Assembly: GCA_018873245.2 (NCBI GenBank)
Contig: JAEMBT020000003.1
Coordinates: 4,483,843 to 4,547,842 of the forward strand
From: Archegozetes longisetosus
Lineage: Eukaryota > Arthropoda > Arachnida > Sarcoptiformes > Trhypochthoniidae
DNA length: 64,000 nt
Direction of reading: 5' to 3'
The notes beneath the pieces are model-generated. The model was not told the origin of the DNA and did not search any database. It saw only the letters and a list, made by a program, of their open reading frames with translations. How positions within the stretch are numbered: the first letter of the stretch is position 1; the number at the start of each line of letters is the position of its first letter. Shown here piece by piece: positions 22,040 through 34,311 of the stretch. Position numbers and translations under genes: made by a program.

Positions 22040-23220
22040 TGGTTCAGACCCGGTTCAGGATCATCTTGAAGTTAGACTTATTAGGGGTTTTCGAAGGGGG
22101 CTGAGTCCATTTTTGGTGATCCCAAGTGTCGGAAATGAGTACTTTAAAAGATATAGTTACCGCCAATTTTTGAATCTCGAGCTCAAAATTTTGAATTTTA
22201 TTTGGTACTTCTGGTATCTTTGGATTTAAATGAATCCAAAAGCCACCTTGGTTTGATTAGGTCAGGTTACGTTATGCTAGGTTATACTTGAATCAAAGCT
22301 AAAATTTCTCTCTGTTTTGTGTTGTTTCAATTTTCTTAATGACACTTTAATTTGTGAAGTCGGTCTAATAGTTTAACCTGGTTATTCAATCTTTTAATTT
22401 GTCCTAGAGGTCTCATTAAAGTTAGAATAGCGTCTATCTTACTTATTCATAATACTGGATCTAATAATACATTTATTAATAAAATCTGTTGATTTGTCTA
22501 ATCAATTCGTTTAAAGTAGTTTTGATTATTCATATTGTGGTAGAACTTTGAAAGGATGGATGACCTTTTAATATTAGAAGATTAATTCGAGAATACGGTG
22601 TGGATGACTCTTCGGTTTGTTTGCAGTGGTGCCAGCCAGTCGGGATTTTGCCTGACACCAGTCCACGTTCGAAGTGTCGTAGGAGTATGACACTTTCAAA
22701 CAAGCGAGATGGTACTGCCGCCGGTATGCGTTGGTAGTGTAATGTTTTTTTCAATGAAGTGTCTCTCACGAGCGGAAAAGTATTTGAGGGTTTGCATCTG
22801 TCTCTAGGGTAGGTGCTTCTTCTCATTCACTGTTCTGTTAATCGCTTCTCTTATGAGGATGCGATTCGTCAGGCCATGTGGGCGATGAAGTATCACGATG
22901 TGCCGTCACAATCAAACTTCTCCTCCGTGTGGTATCCACTGGGTTCAGCGAACGAGGCTCTGTTTTCCGTTAGATTAAATAGGTTAGCTTAATTTTAAGT
23001 TACTGTTGGTTTAGTCTGAGTTGTATAGCCGAAAACTCGATAAAACTCCAAATTTTGAGCGAAAAGTTTAACATTTGGGTGTTTCTATATCTTTGAAATT
23101 ACTTATTCCAGATGTCTGGTACTATCATAAGTGGACTCTGCGCCCTCAAAACCCCCTATATACCAAATTTCATGACGATCCTTAATCGGGCCTAAACTAA
23201 ACTATCCCTATTACTTGTTA
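22040..23220. repeat. nested inverted repeat inside the 3-kb element
   Basis: Sequence at about 22040-22200 (TCAGGATCATCTTGAAGTT, GGGGTTTTCGAAGGGGGC, GAGTCCA, AAGATATAG) matches the complement of about 23040-23220 with divergence. It lies well inside the outer inverted ends and appears to be an independent insertion, so the 3-kb element is composite. Confidence 0.55.
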
Positions 23221-24378
23221 GTTCATAAAAAGACTTTCAGAGTCATATAATCATGTTAAGGTTATTAGATCATGAAATAGCTCAGAATCAAATATTGTTT
23301 TTTTAGGGTATCACTGGATTTTTTGACGTTGTAATAGTTTTGTGGAAAAATACGAGTTTAATCTATCTGAAATCATTTCAAGCAATTCTAAGCTGAAATT
23401 CACTCCCTATTAGAGTCAAATCCGAAATTTGATATGCAGTAGACAAAAAAAATTAAATAACTGAATGAATTTAAATGACGTGGAGTATAAGATAATTTGA
23501 TTAGTATGGTTAGAAAGAGCCAATGACGTATGATATATATATATCTGCATCGGGAACATACTCACAATGAAGAAATTAGAAGATAATGGTCTGAATATGA
23601 CGATGAAATTGGCCTTAAGGTCACATATGTTCGATTTGTCTTCAGTTTGCTATAATCTATTCATTAAATAAAGCTCGAATCGAGATTTGACTTATTAGAT
23701 CAAAAAGTCGAATTTTCGTGTTGACCTTGAATATGATTTCAATCGACTTGTATGGTCGATACGAGTCCAGCGATGTATAACTTATGCTTCTACAATGTCG
23801 GGAACATATTAATCTACTCTTGCTGTAGTCCAGAAAAAATTCTTGTTGAACTGATTCAGTAAAATCTTAAAATTTATTTATAGGTTCGAAATAAATATAG
23901 CAATTGATAGAAAACACTGTAATTTAAGTTTTGGATACGAGAACTGGACATTTCTCAGTTAAGATTTGGGCCCTTTTCATAACGAGACTCGTATTCATCG
24001 TCAATACTCTAGGGTATAAGGATTATAACATACACGACAGAAAAGTAAAGATTTCTCATTCACACTGATATACAAAATATATTGAACATTAGAACTCTGT
24101 TTTCGATCTTTTATTTTCATTTAGACCTAAACTTTTTAATTTTTATTTTTACATTCAGTCTGCATACAAAAACAGTTTTCTGTACATAAGTTATTATTTT
24201 TTTTACAAGAACATAGTCATACATTTTCCTTTACACTCACAATAAGTGGCTGTTCTATCAATAACTATATTTCGAGCTCGATTTTTACTCTTTGAAACTG
24301 AAATATCTTCATTAGAATGAGTTATTGAATCATAAAATGTAACATTTTCAGGGATTACCACATATTTTAGAAGATGCT

Positions 24379-26056
24379 TCACATCATCGAATTTAGTCTT
24401 TTAATGGCTAGAAAGTTATTATAAGCATATTTTAGATTTTGAAAGTCAAATTTATCTACAAAAATATTAGATTTTAATAAATTGATGTTCATATTAAAAG
24501 AGTCAGATTGAAGTTCAGTTGTCGCAAAAATGCCATCTCTATTAAACTTAATTTTTCTTATATTTGACAACTGATCAACACTTTTGACCAAAAGTTCTCA
24601 AAAAGCTTTTATAGTCCTTAACTGAAATTATGGGTTTCTCATCATTTTTCAAGTCATCAGTTAAAGGATAGTTTACATAGTTAACTGTAAAATTTTTATC
24701 GGTTTCTTCAATAAGTTTAACCCATTCAGAAGGAAACCCAACTTTTTCTATTTTTCGCCTATTTTTTTCGATTCTCCCGAAATCTCTGTCACAATCAAGG
24801 TAGGAGTGACCAGGGATTGGGTACACAACTATAACTTCTTCAAATTTTTCATTCTTGATTAGACTCAGATAAAACATCCAAATATATCGATTTTTATTCT
24901 GAGCAAAACAATTGTCACAAAAATATATAAAGTTTTAATCTCAGAACTCAATCGATTTATGTAGAAATCCAAAAAAGATATCACTTCGTTAGCACCTTTT
25001 CCGGCAAAATGCTCAGAATATACAAACATTTCAGCCTTTTCATCAGCCATATTATGAATATTAAAATTGTGAAGCCATAGCTGTCTCATGTAATATTCAG
25101 ACGAAACTTTGTTATAGGGATCGGTAAGTTTTTCTCGTAATCTAAAGAGATAGAAGCTATTTTTTATCGTTTTTGCCAAAATTTTTATTTCTTTTTGATT
25201 TGGTAAAAAGTCAGATTCGATTTGATGTTTTTGTTGTTTTTCTTTTAAATTTGCAATTTCAAAACTACTTTCTAAGTTTAAAGTTTTAATTTTAGTGTTG
25301 AAAAGTTCACATTCAGTACAAATATCACTGCGAGGAAATCCAAACCCTATATTTTGCTTTTTAAAATAATGACGAAAAAAATCATAAGAAATTAAACCTT
25401 TATATTCACTGAAGAGTTCGATGAAGTTTTTAAAAAGTTTCGATATATTTAAATCAGAAGAAAGATATCTACGGTTGCGCTCAGTTTTAGGGGAGTAATG
25501 AGATTCACGAGAAGGCAAATTTGTTATGAAGTCAATTACGTCGTCTAATACTTCTTGAGGCAATTTATTCCATTGGTTTTCATGTTTTCCTCTGAGATCT
25601 TCACTAACTTCACGATTATTTTGCACTTTTGATACGAGTCTACTTTTCTTAATTTGATGCAATTGAAGGAAAGCATTTTTGCACACTTTTTGTCTTTGAT
25701 TATTGAGTTCAATGAAATAATTAAAACATTGAGATTTTGAATTTTACTGTCATTTTCTGAAAACTTTTTTCTTTTATAGCCACTGGAATCACGAGTCCTT
25801 TTAAATAATCGTTTTCTCTGTTGTGATCTTTACTTAATTTTTTATAATAATTTAAAACTGTTTGTTTATCTCTTTCTGTAATTTTCAAGATATGATTCTT
25901 TTCACAACACTTAGTATAACTAATTTCAAAACTTTTTTCTGAACTTTTAGATTTTTCTAACTTTTTCTCCTTTGAACTTCTTTTGTTAGAAATACTCACT
26001 AAGTTTCGTATCCAATTTTTGTTAGATTTATCCGAAAAGGAATAGTTTTGTGTCAC
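24379..26056 (-). pseudogene. transposase-like repeat gene, frameshifted (GGQN-type family)
   Basis: Four open pieces on the minus strand form one intronless protein in order: 26056-25721 (basic N-terminus), 25686-24865, 24877-24575 and 24591-24379. Recognisable segments are VCKNAFLQLH, a C-x2-C pair (ICTECELFN), LWLHNFNIHNMADEKAEMFV, FAGKGANEVISF and, after a one-base shift at about 24910, a DNCFAQNKNR block with IPGHSYLDCDRDFGRIE in the next piece. I recall this layout from abundant repeat-encoded proteins in aphids and other invertebrates, where the corresponding motif is close to SDSCGGQNRN. I cannot name the superfamily. At least three frame breaks make it a pseudogene. No terminal inverted repeats were identified. 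Confidence 0.7.
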
Positions 26057-26357
26057 TTGGTGTCAAAAGACTTGTCCTATCGAAAAGATATTTTCTGTTT
26101 TCACTAAAAACTTTTGGCATTTTATTAAATTTTTCCTTCAAACTATTATTCACAAAATATATATTAAGTCGAAATAATATTTAAATTTTAGAAAAAATGA
26201 ATCATTTTTTAAACAAAATTTGAAACTCAAAAACAATCTGAATAATCAAATACTCAAAAAATCCACACATAATTAAAGTAATGAAAACTATTAACAAAGG
26301 CATGGATTGATTTGAAAGCGAAAGTCATGTTTGACAACTTTGAAAAGTCAAAATCAA

Positions 26358-29300
26358 ATGACAAATAAAATCTTATTCCCTCTATTATTTTGTTTAATGC
26401 TTTTCATTTCAGTTTTTATTTGCAATCACTCATTCACAGTATGTATCGGATTAATCCTATCCGTGCATATAATGATGCCTAAATGTCTGTGTTTAAGTCC
26501 CTTGAGGTTAACTTTTACTTTAATTTTTCTTGTATTGTATGGGACTGCAAGCAAATTGTCAGATAGCCAGTTCTCGTATCCAAACCTTAAATTAAACCTA
26601 TTAATAGACAGATTTCCGGTTCTTTGAAACTTCGATTAATCGCTTAGCTATCGTGTCAGCAGGTTTCTGGCGTATAAAGGCGGGAATCAAATCGCAAGAC
26701 TTGGTGATTTCTGCCCGAGGTAAATGAACGAATTATATTGAAACGTGACTACACTAAATTAAGCTATGGAAAGCTAAACTATAGTTTAGCTATATTTATC
26801 TACATTAGCTATATAGTCTTATTTAATTTATCAATTAAACTAAAACAAAAATTGTAAACAGAACATTTGTAAAAAGAATAGAATTTAAACCAGGACTGCT
26901 TGGGAGCCAAGGCATGTACTGAACATTAGTTACCCGATGCCAAGTTTGAGTGGTTATTGGAGTGTGAATCGCAACGCTATCTAGCTGAAAACCCCAATCT
27001 TGGCTACCGATCACCTCTCCGAGGGGTAATAAGTGTTCAGTCAGAACCCCGATATAATCGACTGAATTCTGTCGGTCATCCAAAAATAAACTAAACTTTT
27101 TTTCCACCGAAGTCAAATCCTGCCCAAACCATTGGGGAATCACACCAACTTGCTTTTTGGAAAAGTACTGCGGTTCTTTTATAAAATCGTACCAGTATTG
27201 CTAGTAACTATCAGGTTCGTCAAGATCGAACTTCTTTTTGTTGCTGAAGGTAATTTCGTGCCATTTCTGATTTAGTCACGTTTACGATTATCCATTGAAG
27301 CCAAACCTGAATATGGTCATTAGTTAATCTTGACCACGTCTTTTCTCTTACTAGGGATACGGCGATGAAGTGAGTATTTGCTGGACTCTTTGTAAACAAG
27401 AGTATATCTTGACTCACCTAATTCGGTTCGCCGTCTGATATTTTTTCATTAAGGCCAGAATTAAACGTCACTCAGCTTTAGCAGACAGTTTGCGAGGCGT
27501 TTTCTTCAACCATGTTTTCCGAGATTGGCTAGAAATCAGCTAACTACCGATTTGTCGATAGATCTTGGTCAACTTTTCGGACGATGTTGGTTTGTGGGAC
27601 ACGTGGTTTATTAGCTTCTCGATAGTTAAAAATCTGGCCACGCTCGATGTTGGTTAGTTGTGGGTGTTTGGGCATTTTTCAAAGGAAGAGCCTCACCACC
27701 GAGTTCCTATTTCGAAGAAAATTTCATCAAATAAATGGCATGTCGTATGATGTTCAAAATGCTGACCGCCATTCTTCCAAAAGTTATGATCATTCAAAAG
27801 ACTTTATTTAAGGATCTATTTTGTTTAGAACTCGTTACCATATGATTGATTGATTTATAGAGAGTGGTATTCAAAATTTCAAAAGTCAATAACTCTTGAA
27901 GCGTTCATCTGACGTGCTTAAGATTCATATTTCTGGAAACTGCATGCAAAAGGTTTTGAAATCATGTGCATATTACCATCTGTTCCAATAGGTCCGCGGA
28001 TGAACATCGGTGATATGCACATCATTTCAAAGGTTTTTGCATGCTGTTTCCGGAAATGTAAGTCTTAGGCATATCAATTGAGTACTTCAAGAGTTATTGA
28101 CTTTTGAAATTTTGAATACCACTCTTAAAAATCAATTAACTATATGACAACGAACTCTGGAAAAGATAGATTCATAAAATAAAGTCTTTTGAATGATCAT
28201 AACTTTTGGAGGAATGGTGGTCAGCATTTTGAACATCATATGACATACCATTTATCTGGTAAATTTTTTTTTGAAATCAGAAACTTAGTGGTGAGACTCT
28301 TCCCTTGTTAGATTTTTAAACCATATTTATATGCTCTAAAAGTAGTGTAAATTATATTTACAGTTTGTAAAGTTTATTTATTAATTGATGTTTGACTTCA
28401 AAGTTTGAAATTGTTTTACTTACTTCGCACATGCAAAACAGTTTTTCGACTCTTGGCATTTTATGTTTGTACATGGCCTCAAGATTAGCAAAAATTTATC
28501 AAGGTTTAATAATCTATTTGCAATAAAATTAAACATTTCATTGTCTTATTTATTTCATTGACCCTATAACTGCTACATGAGTTTGAGTTCGATTTGGTTT
28601 AACTTCACTCTTCATTTATTTAATCAAAAAAATAAGCTCTATCTATAAGTAAAGGGTAAAGAGCTAAAGCCATTTTTAGTTCAGTCATATGGAATTACAG
28701 CTAATCCTAAGCTGGGATTATGGGATCAGGAAAGATAAGACAAATAATATACTTTATTTATGATCTGCTATTCAAAGCGTGAGATTTAGTATGATTGCTT
28801 GACTAAAGAGAGCATTAGTTCCTCGTAACGATTGAGCGAAACGATTCCATAAATCGATTTTCTTATGATAATTTGAAAATTTCTACAGATTTCAGAAGGC
28901 AAATTTGGGAAAATTTGGAAGTTTGATAAATTGTTTGCACCAGTTACTTTGATTTTCTAACTGAAATTAAAATAAGTAAATGACTGATCAAACTAAAATA
29001 GAAACCGTTTGTAAAATATGCTTATGGTCAAGTAGAAAATGATTAAAAAGTTTTATGTGATTTAGCTTAACTTTGCAAACTTTCAATTCTATAATAACTA
29101 CTTTGGATGTTTTTTCTTTACTATTTAAAGAAATAATAAATACTTCTTACAAATACTTAAATACATTAAATTCTCGAATTATACCGAAAGAACAAAATAA
29201 ATTGTTTTATGGTGGCTGCATTGGACTCAGTCGTTTCTGATAATTCGACCTCATCTAAGATTTCTATTTTTTCAATCAAACCAAAATTATAGCTCCTAAA

Positions 29301-30737
29301 CAGTGCTTTTTGATGGTTTTTTGAGAACTAGAATCTATACTTTCCATAAATTGAATAGTTTTTTCTTAATTTTGGCACGAATTTTTGTTTGCATGAATTC
29401 AACCCCTAGACGCGAGAATAGACTTCAAGAATAATTTTATGAATAGCAATAAAATTTTTATTGTGCTAAAAAATTTTCCAATCGCTAAAATGACATTGAA
29501 TATATTTCTAAATTTGTACTAACAAAGACTAACATAGGCGAACATATAACTGGAATTACTAGTGAAATACTTAATCCATTTGAAGTTTCGAAAAATTCTA
29601 TTAAGCTTATTTTGGCTGCTTTCGTTTATCAATCATTTAGTTGCTCACAAATATTTGAATAGATCAGTTTGATTTGGCATTCCAGACGAACCTTCATTCA
29701 AGTTATGCATATATAGAATATTTTTTGTACACGTTTTAAGTCTCCTTTTTGTGAAAAGGCATCAGTAATAAATCTTTTTTGAAATATTTTCTATCGTATT
29801 CTTTGGATTTTCTCATCTTAAATTAGTTAAACTTACCTCAAGTTGAAACTCAGATCAATCAGTTCGAAGTTGATTAACAACTCATTTATTTTAATTTGAA
29901 TTAAGAGCAACGAATTTTAATATTAATCAAAGAAATAGAATACATTGTAATTGATAAGAATAAGTCACTCCAAACTAATTCACTTCTGAAAATATTCAAC
30001 TATTTGATGACTAACACCAAAAGCAAAGATCACAAAACTATTGTAGCGCTTTATAACTAATCTAGTAATAATAAATCAGTGGCTATCACAATAAGGGTTA
30101 AACAGATATGAGAAAATGCATATTAAATTTTATCTTTATTTCATAGCTTGGGTCTTTCTTATGACTGTATAAAATTTTGAATAAGAATTTTCCAATATTC
30201 GGATGTAAAGGAATTGTTGAATAAGCTTAATTTGTCGATTTTTCGACTTAACATGAATTTAATAATTTTTGGAATCTTATTTTAACTTATTTGATGGAAC
30301 GATAGTGACTTAATATCGGATATTGCTTTTACAACAATATACAACTGCGGAATCATATGAATATTTACTGTATATTTTATGATTAGATTGAGAATATACT
30401 AGTATATATCCATAATGTTTTTGGCATAACTTTATATACATCAAGCACTGGTTTTTGAATCTCATAATCTATTTGGCATATAATTCTTATGATATATTCT
30501 TTAAGTTTATAATTTATTGTAAATTAATAGAATAGGAAAAGCGATTTAATATATTATAATTAGTAATAATCGATAACAATAATGTTGGTTTTGCTGATTA
30601 TTTAGCTGAATGAAGCCTTTTCAGAAGCGCTGTCAGACGAGATCGGACCCGAAGAGTTCCATAAGGGATCGGCTCGACGTCCAAAACGTAGTCTATCGGA
30701 AGAGAATTTTAAGAAAATTATACAGCCATGGAAATAA
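26358..30737 (+). CDS. putative secreted propeptide, two exons, unidentified
   Basis: Proposed exons are 26358-26438 and 30606-30737, joined in phase 0 to give 70 residues. Exon 1 encodes an almost pure signal peptide (MTNKILFPLLFCLMLFISVF) and ends at a good GTATGT donor. Exon 2 starts after TTATTTAG and reads LNEAFSEALSDEIG, then GSARRPKR, a strong furin/prohormone-convertase site, then the 15-residue end SLSEENFKKIIQPWK and a stop. This layout is that of a peptide-hormone precursor, but I recognise no known family, and there is no Gly for amidation and no cysteine in exon 2. The 4.2-kb intron contains the Tc1 relic and a foldback element. Phase and architecture fit, but pairing of the exons across that distance is inference, and internal exons may be missing. 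An alternative is that they belong to two genes. Confidence 0.45.
26835..27675 (-). pseudogene. Tc1-family transposase relic
   Basis: From the ATG at 27675 the minus strand reads a Tc1 N-terminus (PKHPQLTNIERGQIFNYREA) with stops further on. A middle piece is at 27417-27220. The C-terminal part, 27143-26835, contains DYIGVLTEHLLP and then FQLDSVAIHT and SPGLNSI, corresponding to the Tc1 signatures FQQDNAPIHT and SPDLNPIEN. The third catalytic acid is replaced by Gly, the reading frame is broken in several places, and the C-terminal segment after NSI is replaced by unrelated sequence. It is clearly dead. It sits in the proposed intron of the propeptide gene on the opposite strand and abuts a foldback element at its 5' side. 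Confidence 0.7.
27684..28304. mobile_element. foldback element (620-bp imperfect palindrome)
   Basis: Two arms of about 300 bases are inverted copies around a centre near 27995. Outer ends read GGAAGAGCCTCACCACC on the left and, complemented, GGGAAGAGTCTCACCAC on the right. Inner matches include TTATGATCATTCAAAAGACT, GTGGTATTCAAAATTTCAAA and TGCATGCAAAA. The left end lies 9 bases from the Tc1 start codon, so the arms could be part of a longer Tc1-related element. No coding capacity. Confidence 0.7.
28424..28477 (-). other. candidate 54-base exon
   Basis: On the minus strand a TTTTTGCTAATCTTGAG acceptor precedes AMYKHKMPRVEKLFCMCE, followed directly by a GTAAGT donor, phase 0 at both ends. 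No partner exon was found. It lies next to the second foldback and may derive from a mobile element. Confidence 0.25.
28496..30605. other. intronic or intergenic DNA, no gene seen
   Basis: AT-rich. A weak candidate minus exon ends at a GTAAGT donor near 29833, but it has no partner and no recognisable motif. Confidence 0.5.
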
Positions 30738-31198
30738 GTAGAAACTTTTTCAAATCTGATTATTGAATCGAGTGATCAATTAAGGTAGGAGAGTATAAAG
30801 TTTGAAGAAAAGTGAATTATTTAATGAGACCTGAGTGTTGGCGATCGACCACCTTTTCTTTCCATTTGATGAACGTATTGATTCGGAGATTGAAGCGCTT
30901 CGTTACGTAACAGAATTTCGTAGAGATCACGCAAATCTATAACAAAATAGGATCCAACTTTTGATGGTAAAGTTTCATAAGTTTCAAGCATCAAATTAAA
31001 TTTTAACTTGAAAAAAAACTTAATAATGCACTGGAGTCTTTGTTGTATTGGTACGATCTATATTGTTATCAATCTTTGATGTGACTTTATATCTATACTA
31101 ACAAGTAATGCTCACATCGGTAGAGGATAAAACTGACTCTATTTGTTGTTCTAAGGCAAAGAACTAAAATATTTTTGCTATTCTTAGCGTCATAGACA

Positions 31199-31201
<3 letters not shown>

Positions 31202-31254
<53 letters not shown>
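31202..31254. repeat. (CT)n microsatellite
   Basis: 53 bases of uninterrupted CT dinucleotides. Confidence 0.97.
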
Positions 31255-31258
<4 letters not shown>

Positions 31259-31797
31259 CAGTCTCTAACTCATTCTGTTCTCCACGTATCTATTATATTA
31301 CTGTTTTCTTAATTCTTTAAACTCGTTGAACTTTACTCAAGATTTGAATGTGTCGTAATTTTTAATTTTGTACTTGATGCAGAAACACTACGTATAACTT
31401 ACACGCACTCATTATTAAAGTGTCTGGATAATGTGTTATGATAAAGACAACAAATCATAATGAGATCAACATTTTATCAATAAGAAGAGTGCTAAATTAA
31501 AAATATTATGCAGAACTGATCCTTTTTGAACTTCTACAAGAGCGATGCTGTAAGAGTTCATCTAAAGTGTACATCAACACATAATAGAGAGCATATACAG
31601 AAGAAACTTGAGAACTGCTTCTTTCATATCTTCGAGAGGATAAACTAATTAAAAACATGATTATTTCTATTCAAAGTAATATTGTTTGGAAGCATGCTTT
31701 TGAAATTATAATTACTAAATTAATTGAAAGTTAAGTGATTGTTAAATTTATAATTGGTTAAGGCTGGAGAATAACTTATAAATTTTGTCTTTATTAG

Positions 31798-31976
31798 TTA
31801 AGGAATTGTTTAAGGCATGTCTTCAATATCTTCAAATCTTTCTAAAATTTAGACCGTCAAAAAATAGACAATCTGTGACTACTGAAAATGATTTTACTAA
31901 ATATAAACAATTATTAGATTTAATAATGAAATATTCCGATGGGAGACTTTACACTGTTTGTTTGAAACGCCTATAA
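31798..31976 (+). other. candidate terminal coding exon, unidentified
   Basis: After a TTGTCTTTATTAG acceptor the plus strand is open for 58 codons (phase 1 entry) to TAA. The translation has KELFKACLQYLQIFLKF, a Lys/Arg-rich middle and an end reading YSDGRLYTVCLKRL. Composition is balanced and unlike chance frames nearby. I found no upstream exon and know no matching family. Confidence 0.3.
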
Positions 31977-34280
31977 ACACGAAGCGATGGATGAGCGAAG
32001 GAAAAAATTGAAGCAAGTAACAACTTTCAATGCGCTCATATAACAGTATTAATAATTTGTGACTTTAAAGGTATTAGAATTTAGATTCATGAAAATAACG
32101 CCAATTGTTTAGTTTGAGGTTAAAATTATTGGTACAAATGAATATTCGAGACGTTTGGGGGATAACATAAAAGTTTTATCGAAGTATTCCTTGTTGAAAT
32201 GACTGCTGAGGATTAGTTTTTCGAGTATAAAATGTTATTCAGAACATAAATGTCTATATACTATACAGCGAAATTCTAATTTTCTGCCTATAATAAAACT
32301 TGTGATACGAAACATAATTTGAATTCGGGTTCAGGTGCATAAAAAACTCTATTTGACTGACTTATATGTTATTTCTGTATTTATAATTCTATAAAATGCA
32401 TCATAGGATATATTACTGTATCACAAGCTCAACCTAAGAGTATTGTAAACAGAAAAATATATCAGAGACTCATTTTGCGTTTAAGATCAAGACTGAGTAA
32501 CTTATTATGATTTCTATGAATGTGCACAAAAACAAAAGAATAGAAATGAAAATAAATGATCAAAAAGTTTGTGCTATGATAAAATATAGAGTATGTCATG
32601 TAAAGTATAATGTTTGAAAAAAAAGTTTATAAATGTATTCTTACGACTATACATAAGGCACATTCATTGAGTCGTATTTAGTGATTCAGGTCTCAACAGA
32701 GTATCTAATTTTGAAAAAAGTTCAGTCAAATTCAGTAAAACTAACACGTTGAGAATCAACGGAACATTAGTCTTTGCTACTAAATAAGAAGTAAAATGAA
32801 ATTTTTATATACATTAAGTTTATAGCATATTCCAAATTTATATTAATGCTTCTGTTATGGCTTTATATGCAAATCAATGTGATCTAGAGAAAGTAACAGT
32901 CACAGACTCACGTACGAAAATAGGAATAAGTTTTCAAAATCCAAATAACCACTCAATGTCTTTAGGCGAACGCTTTATTAATCGATTTATTTGTTGTTTT
33001 CAAACAATTATATTAATAGTCTTCCTATAAATTTTTCTTATAAAGTGAATAATAATAATGTAATAAAAGAGTGAACAAAATCGTTGGTGAACAAACCCTA
33101 AGACAAATGAAATTAGGGTTTCTAAATAAAAGCTACTAAAGATTGAGAAGCTGGGAAACTATGATGTTATGTTGGTTAGGCAGACGCAACTCAAACTTGT
33201 TCGACTAACCTATATTGAGCTTATTATAGAAATTTCAAAAGTCAAACTTTTTGCCAAAATGTTTCGCATTTTTTTCAAATCAAACAGATCTAATCAAAAT
33301 AATGAAGAAAGCTAAACTTGATTCAGATTGTTAACTTTATTTCTAACACAATGCTATTACCTCAAATTCTTTTTATCTAAGTTTCGATCATTAGTTTTGA
33401 GTGGGATCGACTTCAGTTTAACCCTTAAGAGTACAGCCATTCGGCATATTATGGTAAGAGCCTTTGGAAACTATGGAGAGTACAATGTCATCGTAAGCAT
33501 CTTTATGTCATCGCAAGAATTTATCCTCTTTTACTGCTGAGAAACACACACTCTATCCTAACTCTTAGGAGCATTTGATATACTATATACTGTATTTGTA
33601 GCAGCATTCAGAATCTCAAAGTTCAAACGCATTGGGGCCACTGAAATAAAAGCTACATATCAGAGCCATTGTCCTGTATTAAATCACCAGTAGATGATGA
33701 TCTTTTCATTAAAAAAAAAAGATTCAGTTTAACCTAATGCCGAGTCATTCAATAGATTATACTGGAATCATATGAACAGTATTACTTAAGTGATCCTTGG
33801 TGATGGAATCCTTGCATTTCATCTAATTAATTTGTTTACAAAAAGACTTTTGTGTTGTTTTGCTTTTCCAGCAAGCAATACTGGCTCAAAGTTAAGATAT
33901 TACTTACCATATTCTCGAAAGTGTTAGCTAATTGAGAGCTTGTATAGGAAAATGATTTTGATGGAAATCGATCGACATATATTTTAAATAGCTTCAACTT
34001 GAAGATTGAATTAAATATGAGCAAAAACTCATTGCGCTAAAGCTCATATTCCTTTCAATAAGAGTAAAGTAAGAGTATTTTAAGAGTGAAACGTCACTTT
34101 CAAGAACACATAATATGCACTGAGAAAAAGTTCTCAAAAATGATATTGAATTCTAGTGGATATGAACACCTCTGTGCAAATAAAACTGTAAAGAAAATAA
34201 AACTTAACTGTTTACAGTTGAACTAATCTGACAAAAACTGTTATAAACTTTAAAATTCACAAACTCTAAGATCTCAATGT

Positions 34281-34284
<4 letters not shown>

Positions 34285-34311
<27 letters not shown>
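34285..34311. repeat. (AT)n microsatellite
   Basis: About 13 AT dinucleotides. Confidence 0.95.

Larger units (their letters stand above)
20756..23830. mobile_element. 3-kb element with about 0.4-kb terminal inverted repeats
   Basis: Sequence from 20756 to about 21165 matches the complement of about 23420-23830 over its full length with moderate divergence. Shared blocks include TATGTTCCCGA, GCATAAGTTATACAT, GGTCAACAC, TATAGCAAACTGAAGA and CAATTTCAT. The interior holds the heat-shock-element-like array (21431-21750), a second nested inverted repeat (about 22040 to 23220), and a G+C-richer segment with a 98-codon minus frame (22530-22826) that I do not recognise. No transposase is visible, so the element is non-autonomous or of unknown class. 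Confidence 0.75.

Noticed and set aside
22530-22826. 98-codon minus frame in the 3-kb element
   Set aside because: Balanced composition reflects the local G+C rise. No domain or start context was recognised and it lies within a nested repeat, so it is not called a gene.
33328-33540. Possible exons around GGTAAGAG and CGTAAGC
   Set aside because: Donor-like sites occur, but no acceptor with a sensible open exon or in-phase neighbour could be assigned.
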